Assembly: GCA_013791905.1 (NCBI GenBank) | Contig: VMSX01000024.1 | Coordinates: forward strand, 39,393-103,392 | DNA: 64,000 bases | Origin: Rhodocyclaceae bacterium | GTDB lineage: Bacteria; Pseudomonadota; Gammaproteobacteria; Burkholderiales; Rhodocyclaceae | Direction: 5' to 3' | Part shown: piece after piece, positions 59,432-64,000 of the stretch | Numbering within the stretch: position 1 is the first letter of the stretch | Layout: each line of letters opens with the position of its first letter | Program-made: the position numbers and the translations under genes | The notes under the pieces: generated by a model | What the model saw: the letters and a program-made list of their open reading frames with translations, nothing else | Database searches by the model: none | What the model was told of the DNA's origin: nothing

Positions 59432-59662
59432 GTGTTGAAAGCAATCCTGCTTATTTCAGCCCTGCTGTTGGTCTATTGGATATTTTGGGGCCAGCGGAAG
59501 CGGGGCGACGGGGATAACCCGCCGGAGGGAAATACTGCGGCCAGTCCTGAAAAAATGGTGGTTTGCGCCCACTGCCAACTGCATGTACCAGAGAGCGAGT
59601 GCGTGACCGCCGCCGGGCGTCATTATTGCTGCGAAGAGCACCGTAAACTTGGCTCTCCCTGA
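59432..59662 (+). CDS. PP0621-family small membrane protein
   Basis: 76 aa, GTG start. One N-terminal membrane helix (AILLISALLLVYWIFW), then a cytoplasmic zinc-ribbon-like part: VCAHCQLHVPESECVTAAGRHYCCEEH. Matches the PP0621 pattern found next to pilS/pilR in betaproteobacteria. Function unknown. Confidence 0.8.
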   Translation: MLKAILLISALLLVYWIFWGQRKRGDGDNPPEGNTAASPEKMVVCAHCQLHVPESECVTAAGRHYCCEEHRKLGSP

Positions 59663-59693
59663 TCCTGCCTCTCCGCGGGCCGAACCGGGCGGC

Positions 59694-61343
59694 ATGGCAG
59701 ACACACAGAACGAGTCGTTCTGGCGACCCCTTCAGTATTTTGCATATTACCGACTGATCGTTGCCGGGGGATTCCTCGGCGCGAACATTTTCACGCAGGA
59801 CTGGTTGTATGTGGGTGGGCAGGATCCCCAGCTGATTTTTTGGACAAGTGCTGTCTATTTGATTGTTGCGATAGGTCATTTGGTGACGCTGGTCCAATGG
59901 CGGCATGCGTTTAACCTGCAGCTAAACGTTCAGGTTCTCGGCGACATATTTTTCCTGACCCTGCTGGTGTTCGCCAGCGGTGGCGGTAAAAGTGGCGTTT
60001 CGATGTTGCTGCTGGTGGTGTTGGCCGGCGCCGGTCTGGTCGGCCAAGGGCGCATGGTGTTGTTCTATGCGGCGGTGGCCACCCTGTCCTTGTTGCTGGA
60101 ACAATCCTATCGCGTGCTGGCCTATCAAGCTGCTGTTGAGGATTTTTTTCGCACCGGTCTCACCAGCATCGGCTTTTTCGGCTCCGCGATCACCGCGCGG
60201 CTGTTGGCGCGCCGGGTGGTTGCCAATGAGGCGTTGGCGAAGAAGCGCGGCATTGATCTGGCGGACCAGCTGCGCATCAACGAGCAGGTGATTCGCGACA
60301 TGCAGGATGGTGTGCTGGTGATCGATGCCGCCGGCCGGGTGCGCCAGTCGAATCCCCAGGCCGCACAACTCCTCGGGCTTGCCGCCCCCATCAACGCGGC
60401 AGGTTCGGCCACCGCCATCTCGCCAGCGCCGACTTTGGCTGCCTGTTCGCCAGCCCTGGCACGGGAATTTCTTGTCCGGCGCATCCGCGGCATCGAATCC
60501 GAGACGGTCCTCCAGGCAGCCAATAGTGGCCGCACCTTGCGTGCCCGTTTTTTACCGCCCGGCGAGGGGGGCAATGCGCTCATCTATCTGGAAGATGTCG
60601 GGCGCCAGCAGCAAAAGGCGCAACAGATGAAGCTGGCGGCACTGGGCCGACTGACGGCCAATATGGCGCATGAGATTCGCAACCCGCTCGCCGCCATCAG
60701 TCACGCTGCTGAGTTGCTGGCTGAAGAGCCGCCAAACAAGGGGACGGAGCGCCTGACGCGCATCATTGGCGATAACACCCAACGACTCAACCGGCTGGTC
60801 GCGGAGACCATGGAACTGGGGCGGCGTGATCGCGTGAGTCCTGAGCTCATCGATATGACAAGCTTTATCAACCAGCAGCTGGAAGAGCTGGCGTTACAGG
60901 ATTCAGGCTGCGTTGCCCGGATTAGCGTCGAACTACCGGAGAAATTCTCGCTTTGCTTCGATCGCGGGCATCTGCATCGGGTGCTGTCCAACCTGCTGAG
61001 CAATGCCTTGCGCTATGCCAGCAACGCGCCCAGTGCGGTACGGATCCAGGGCGAGCAGGGCAAGTTCGCCAATCGTCTCAGCTTGCACGTGATTGATGAT
61101 GGAGCGGGGATCGACGAGGCGGCGCGGAGCCAGGTATTCGAGCCTTTTTTTACTACCAGTGCTGCCGGTACGGGGCTTGGCCTCTATATTGCCCGCGAGC
61201 TGTGCGAGGCGAATGGCGCGCGCCTGAGTCTGCTTGAGAATTCACCCGGTGCGCATTTCTGCATATCATGTACATCGATCTGTCAGGAGCAGACGCCGGA
61301 TGGAATCCACTCGGCGTCGGAATCCGGCCAGGTCAACGCGTGA
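59694..61343 (+). CDS. pilS: Sensor histidine kinase PilS-like
   Basis: 549 aa from ATG 59694 (MADTQNESFWRPLQYFAYYRL). Six membrane helices (about 15-175), PAS domain (about 200-310), HisKA with MAHEIRNPLAAISHAAELL, and HATPase N/G boxes (LSNLLSNALRYA, DDGAGID, GTGLGLYIA). PilS senses pilin in the membrane and controls PilR. The PAS-region segment AISPAPTLA is coded by a short dispersed repeat. Confidence 0.88.
   Translation: MADTQNESFWRPLQYFAYYRLIVAGGFLGANIFTQDWLYVGGQDPQLIFWTSAVYLIVAIGHLVTLVQWRHAFNLQLNVQVLGDIFFLTLLVFASGGGKSGVSMLLLVVLAGAGLVGQGRMVLFYAAVATLSLLLEQSYRVLAYQAAVEDFFRTGLTSIGFFGSAITARLLARRVVANEALAKKRGIDLADQLRINEQVIRDMQDGVLVIDAAGRVRQSNPQAAQLLGLAAPINAAGSATAISPAPTLAACSPALAREFLVRRIRGIESETVLQAANSGRTLRARFLPPGEGGNALIYLEDVGRQQQKAQQMKLAALGRLTANMAHEIRNPLAAISHAAELLAEEPPNKGTERLTRIIGDNTQRLNRLVAETMELGRRDRVSPELIDMTSFINQQLEELALQDSGCVARISVELPEKFSLCFDRGHLHRVLSNLLSNALRYASNAPSAVRIQGEQGKFANRLSLHVIDDGAGIDEAARSQVFEPFFTTSAAGTGLGLYIARELCEANGARLSLLENSPGAHFCISCTSICQEQTPDGIHSASESGQVNA
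60411..60436 (-). repeat. Short-form dispersed repeat in pilS
   Basis: Reverse complement reads CAAAGTCGGCGCTGGCGAGA then TGGCGGT. In frame inside a loop of the PAS region (TAISPAPTLA). Confidence 0.6.
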
Positions 61344-61375
61344 AAAGATCCAGACAATGTGCGCAGGAAAGCCCA

Positions 61376-62737
61376 GTGACTAATGCAGACTTGATGAGCA
61401 GCATGCGAATCCTCGTCGTCGACGACGAAGCGGATATCCGGGAACTCTTGGACATGACGCTGGCGCGTATGGGCCTGGGTTGCGACTGTGCTGCCAGCGT
61501 GGCGGAGGCCCGGAAATATCTGCTGGAGAATGAATACCGGCTCTGCCTGACCGACATGCGCATGCCGGATGGCGATGGGCTGGAACTGGTTCGCCATATC
61601 GAAGCCGAGCATCCCGCCCTGCCGGTAGCGGTCATCACGGCGCATGGCAGCACCGAGAATGCGGTCGCCGCCCTCAAGGCTGGCGCTTTCGACTATTTGT
61701 CGAAGCCGGTTTCGCTGGCGCAATTGCGCACCTTGGTGAAATCGGCGCTGGCCCTGCCGGAAACCAAAGTCCCCGTTGCGCCGCAAGGAAATGAACTGCT
61801 GGGTTTATCTCTCCCCATGACCCAGGTGCGCGCCTTGATTACCAAGGTTGCGCGCAGCGAGGCGCCGGTTTACATCTCCGGTGAATCAGGCAGCGGCAAG
61901 GAACTGGCGGCACGCCTGATCCACCGTGAAAGCGTGCGCGGCGGTCGGCCGTTTGTCGCCGTGAACTGTGGCGCGATCCCCGAAAACCTCATGGAAAGCG
62001 AGTTTTTCGGTTATCGCAAGGGTGCGTTTACCGGCGCCGAAACGGAACGGGAGGGCTTTTTCCAGGCCGCCGATAGCGGCACGCTGTTCCTTGACGAGGT
62101 CGCCGACCTGCCATTGGCGATGCAGGTCAAATTGTTGCGTGCCATCCAGGAAAAGCATGTGCGCCGGGTCGGGGCGACCGCGGAGGAACCCGTCAATGTG
62201 CGCATCATTTGCGCCACGCACCAGAATCTGCGGCGCCTGGTGGATGAGAACAAGTTCCGCCCCGACCTGTTCTTCCGCATCAATGTGATCGAGATTCGCA
62301 TGCCGTCCCTGCGCGAGTGCGGCGAAGACGTGCCCGAGTTGGCCCGGCGCATCCTTGAGCGACTGGCTAGCGCCAGCAACCTGGCAGTGCCTGCCATCTC
62401 CCCGCGTGCATTGGCGACGCTGCGGGACTATTTCTTTCCCGGCAATGTGCGCGAACTGGAAAACATTCTGGAAAGAGCGCTGGCGCTCCATGGGAACGGC
62501 GCCATCGATGTCGACGACCTGCAATTGCAGCCGCAGAAAGTCGGCGCTGGCGAGACGGCGGACTTTGGCGGACAGCCCTTGCAGGATTACCTCGATGAAC
62601 AGGAACGCAAGGCAATCCTTGATGCCCTGCAAAAAACGCGCTTCAATCGCACCGCGGCGGCGCGGATTCTTGGCGTAAGTTTTCGTTCGTTGCGCTATCG
62701 CATGGAACGGCTGGGGCTCAATGACGTTGCCGGCTGA
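61376..62737 (+). CDS. pilR: Sigma54-dependent response regulator PilR-like
   Basis: 453 aa from GTG 61376 with AGGAAA upstream; GTG 61340 (overlapping the pilS stop) and ATG 61394 are alternatives. Receiver domain (ILVVDDEADI, LTDMRMPDGDGLEL, VITAHGS, YLSKPV), AAA+ domain with Walker A GESGSGKELAA, sigma54 contact GAFTGA, Walker B GTLFLDEVADLP, and a Fis-type HTH (NRTAAARILGVSFRSLRYRMERL). Activates pilin transcription with sigma54. Linker residues QKVGAGETADF carry a short dispersed repeat. Confidence 0.9.
   Translation: MTNADLMSSMRILVVDDEADIRELLDMTLARMGLGCDCAASVAEARKYLLENEYRLCLTDMRMPDGDGLELVRHIEAEHPALPVAVITAHGSTENAVAALKAGAFDYLSKPVSLAQLRTLVKSALALPETKVPVAPQGNELLGLSLPMTQVRALITKVARSEAPVYISGESGSGKELAARLIHRESVRGGRPFVAVNCGAIPENLMESEFFGYRKGAFTGAETEREGFFQAADSGTLFLDEVADLPLAMQVKLLRAIQEKHVRRVGATAEEPVNVRIICATHQNLRRLVDENKFRPDLFFRINVIEIRMPSLRECGEDVPELARRILERLASASNLAVPAISPRALATLRDYFFPGNVRELENILERALALHGNGAIDVDDLQLQPQKVGAGETADFGGQPLQDYLDEQERKAILDALQKTRFNRTAAARILGVSFRSLRYRMERLGLNDVAG
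62536..62560 (+). repeat. Short-form dispersed repeat in pilR
   Basis: GAAAGTCGGCGCTGGCGAGA then CGGCG. In frame, codes KVGAGETA in the linker between the AAA+ and HTH domains. Confidence 0.65.
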
Positions 62738-63287
62738 AGCGGACGGGCAAATCGATGCCGCTGGCTGGCTGAGCGGCTGCGAGCGGATCGATAGCCCGAA
62801 TCACGACGTGCGGCCAACGGGAGAGCCGATCCGCCTGATCGTCATCCATGCCATCAGCCTGCCGCCCGGCCAGTTTGGCGGAAGCGCGGTAGACGCCTTC
62901 TTCACCAATCGGCTTGACCCGGCCGCGCATCCATATTTCGCTGGAATTGCCGGGCAGCGCGTCTCCGCGCATTTCTTCATCCGCCGCGATGGCCGGGTAA
63001 CGCAGTTCGTCTCCTGCTGCGAACGCGCTTGGCATGCGGGCGTTTCATGCTGGCTGGAACGCGAGCGCTGCAACGATTTCTCGCTGGGCATTGAGCTCGA
63101 AGGCGATGACCAAAGTGATTTTGCGGCGCTTCAGTACCAGGCGCTGAATCGCGTGCTGGCAACATTGCAGCGGCATTATCCGATCGAGGACATTGTCGGA
63201 CATGCCGATATTGCTTCCGGCCGCAAGACCGATCCCGGCCCACGCTTCGACTGGCGGCGTGTTGCAGTGCAACCGATCAAGACCTGA
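62721..63287 (+). CDS. ampD: 1,6-anhydro-N-acetylmuramyl-L-alanine amidase AmpD
   Basis: 188 aa, overlapping pilR by 17 nt. Amidase_2 fold: zinc His in IVIHAISLPPG, the loop VSAHFFIRRDGRVTQFV, catalytic/second His in AWHAGVS, and GHADIASGRKTDPGPRFDW with the third ligand. Cytoplasmic (no signal peptide), recycles murein peptides. Confidence 0.94.
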   Translation: MTLPAEADGQIDAAGWLSGCERIDSPNHDVRPTGEPIRLIVIHAISLPPGQFGGSAVDAFFTNRLDPAAHPYFAGIAGQRVSAHFFIRRDGRVTQFVSCCERAWHAGVSCWLERERCNDFSLGIELEGDDQSDFAALQYQALNRVLATLQRHYPIEDIVGHADIASGRKTDPGPRFDWRRVAVQPIKT

Positions 63288-63731
63288 GTGCGTGGTTTCA
63301 CTGCAACGTGCGCCGTCCCGGCCGCATGCCGTGCGCAAATTATCTTGCATTGAAAAAATCGACCCCCTACCATTAGTGCCGAAAGGTCGCCGACCTACTA
63401 CATCTAGTAGGTCGCCACAGTAGGCAACATGATGGAGGGTGCATGCAGGCAGACGCGAGGCGCACGCTGAACGAGCGGATTAAATCTCCATGCGAGCCGG
63501 GATTCGTTGCGCCACCAGTGATTCGCGCACACCGTCGTTCACCCGCAAACCTGCTTGCCCGCCCGGCCTCCCCCCGCTTCAAGTTTTTCGCGCGCCTGCC
63601 GCAAACACAGGGATGGGCTATGAAAGCGCATGAATTCATCGATTCCGGTCCGCCGGCATTGTTGAATAATCCGTGCTGTTGTAGGCGGGTTGTTTGTTGT
63701 TTTTTTCTCAAACGTGTAATGGAGGTTCAAT
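63288..63731. other. Intergenic region upstream of the histone-like gene
   Basis: 444 bases. It holds the palindrome at 63392-63413. The rest shows no convincing gene; open frames here are short and have no RBS or recognisable domain. GGAGG at 63721 serves the next gene. Confidence 0.55.
63392..63413. promoter_or_regulatory. 9-bp perfect palindrome
   Basis: GACCTACTA-CATC-TAGTAGGTC, flanked by GGTCGCC-like direct repeats on both sides. About 320 nt upstream of the histone-like gene and 105 nt after ampD. Operator or stem-loop; no T-tract. Confidence 0.45.
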
Positions 63732-64000
63732 ATGGCTGAAGAGAAGAAGGTCAAGAAGCCGGCGGCGGTGAAGAAATCTACAGCTGCCAAGCCGGCTGCC
63801 AAGAAAGCTGCACCGAAGAAAGTTGCTGCGAAGCCGGCGGTCAAGAAAGCCGCGCCGAAGAAAGCTGCTGCGAAGCCGGCTGTCAAGAAAGCCGCGCCGA
63901 AGAAAGCTGCTGCGAAGCCGGCGGTCAAGAAAGCCGCGCCGAAGAAAGCTGCTGCGAAGCCGGCGGTCAAGAAAGCCGCGCCGAAGAAAGCTGCTGCGAA
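63732..64000 (+). CDS. Histone H1-like Lys/Ala/Pro repeat protein (partial)
   Basis: At least 89 codons, cut by the window end. ATG 63732 follows GGAGG. MAEEKKVKKPAAVKKSTAAK leads into a tandem unit PAVKKAAPKKAAAK (14 aa, 42 bp) repeated from 63834 with period 42 (63834, 63876, 63918, 63960). Such AlgP/HctB-like proteins resemble the C-terminal tail of eukaryotic H1 and bind DNA nonspecifically. Repeat number is prone to change by recombination. Confidence 0.85.
   Translation, partial: MAEEKKVKKPAAVKKSTAAKPAAKKAAPKKVAAKPAVKKAAPKKAAAKPAVKKAAPKKAAAKPAVKKAAPKKAAAKPAVKKAAPKKAAA

Noticed and set aside
61736..61760. TCGGCGCTGGCC in pilR as another short repeat copy
   Set aside because: Only the central 10-11 bases match; the flanks do not, so it is probably chance.
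63443..63739. 98-codon plus-strand frame before the histone-like gene
   Set aside because: No RBS, no recognisable domain, and it overlaps the start of the clear downstream gene.
63539..63970. Antisense frame with a regular Ala/Phe/Gly repeat (TAGFAAAFFGAAF)
   Set aside because: It is the mirror of the 42-bp repeat of the histone-like gene, which has a good RBS and a known compositional type.
63834..64000. CRISPR-like regular repeats at the window end
   Set aside because: The 42-bp units are contiguous and coding, without spacers.

Overview
The window looks like a GC-rich betaproteobacterial chromosome segment, most likely from the Rhodocyclales or a close relative. This rests on gene content and order: pilS-pilR-ampD, rplU-rpmA-obg-proB facing a polyprenyl diphosphate synthase gene, yicC-gmk-rpoZ-spoT-DUF3460, and a kinase-phosphatase-rph-rdgB-hemW run. 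The genus is not resolved. Most of the window is chromosomal core. I see no transposase, integrase, phage gene, rRNA or CRISPR array. Two tRNA genes are present: Gly(CCC) and Pro(CGG).

Layout. (1) 1-5964: surface-protein genes. A Slam-like outer-membrane translocator sits beside a secreted protein with a TbpB-like C-terminal barrel. Divergent from it is a LapG-type periplasmic protease gene followed by a membrane receptor whose HD-GYP domain has lost its metal ligands. (2) 6023-10366: two tandem phenylacetate-CoA-ligase-like adenylating enzymes, convergent with an SDR oxidoreductase and a nucleoside-phosphorylase-like protein. (3) 10622-20724: LPS and O-antigen genes (glycosyltransferases, O-antigen ligase, methyltransferase, MsbA, UDP-glucose dehydrogenase), interrupted by a Phd/VapC toxin-antitoxin module. 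(4) 20725-30447: thiamine genes thiC, thiS and thiG, a degenerate alpha-carbonic-anhydrase fusion, mutY, a FapA-domain protein and trmB. (5) 30437-39177: hemW, rdgB, rph, a PP2C phosphatase and Ser/Thr kinase, then yicC, gmk, rpoZ, spoT and DUF3460. (6) 39268-55214: respiration and cytochrome c maturation. A complete ccmABCDEFGHI set and two diheme cytochromes lie on the minus strand. Divergent on the plus strand are a monoheme cytochrome, a nine-heme cytochrome c/b membrane protein, an octaheme nitrite reductase-type enzyme with a CXXCK heme site, and a second CcmF (NrfE-like) plus an NrfG-like TPR protein. (7) 55232-64000: proB, obg, rpmA, rplU, polyprenyl synthase, tRNA-Pro, PilS/PilR, ampD and a lysine/alanine repeat histone-H1-like gene cut by the window edge.

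How it fits together. The strongest functional unit is region 6. It reads as a quinol-to-nitrite electron path: a membrane cytochrome b plus nine c hemes, then small c-type carriers, then an octaheme ammonia-forming reductase. It carries its own heme lyase parts for the lysine-ligated heme, beside the general Ccm machinery. Regions 1 and 3 together concern the cell surface: protein secretion, adhesin release and LPS.

A feature spread over the whole window is a short repeat with a common AAAGTCGGCG end. It occurs in a long form (about 50 bp) and a short form (about 25 bp). Several copies lie in frame inside conserved genes (GT2, mutY, hemW, pilS, pilR, nrfG-like), usually in linker or terminal segments. 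All calls come from reading the sequence; no database search was run.
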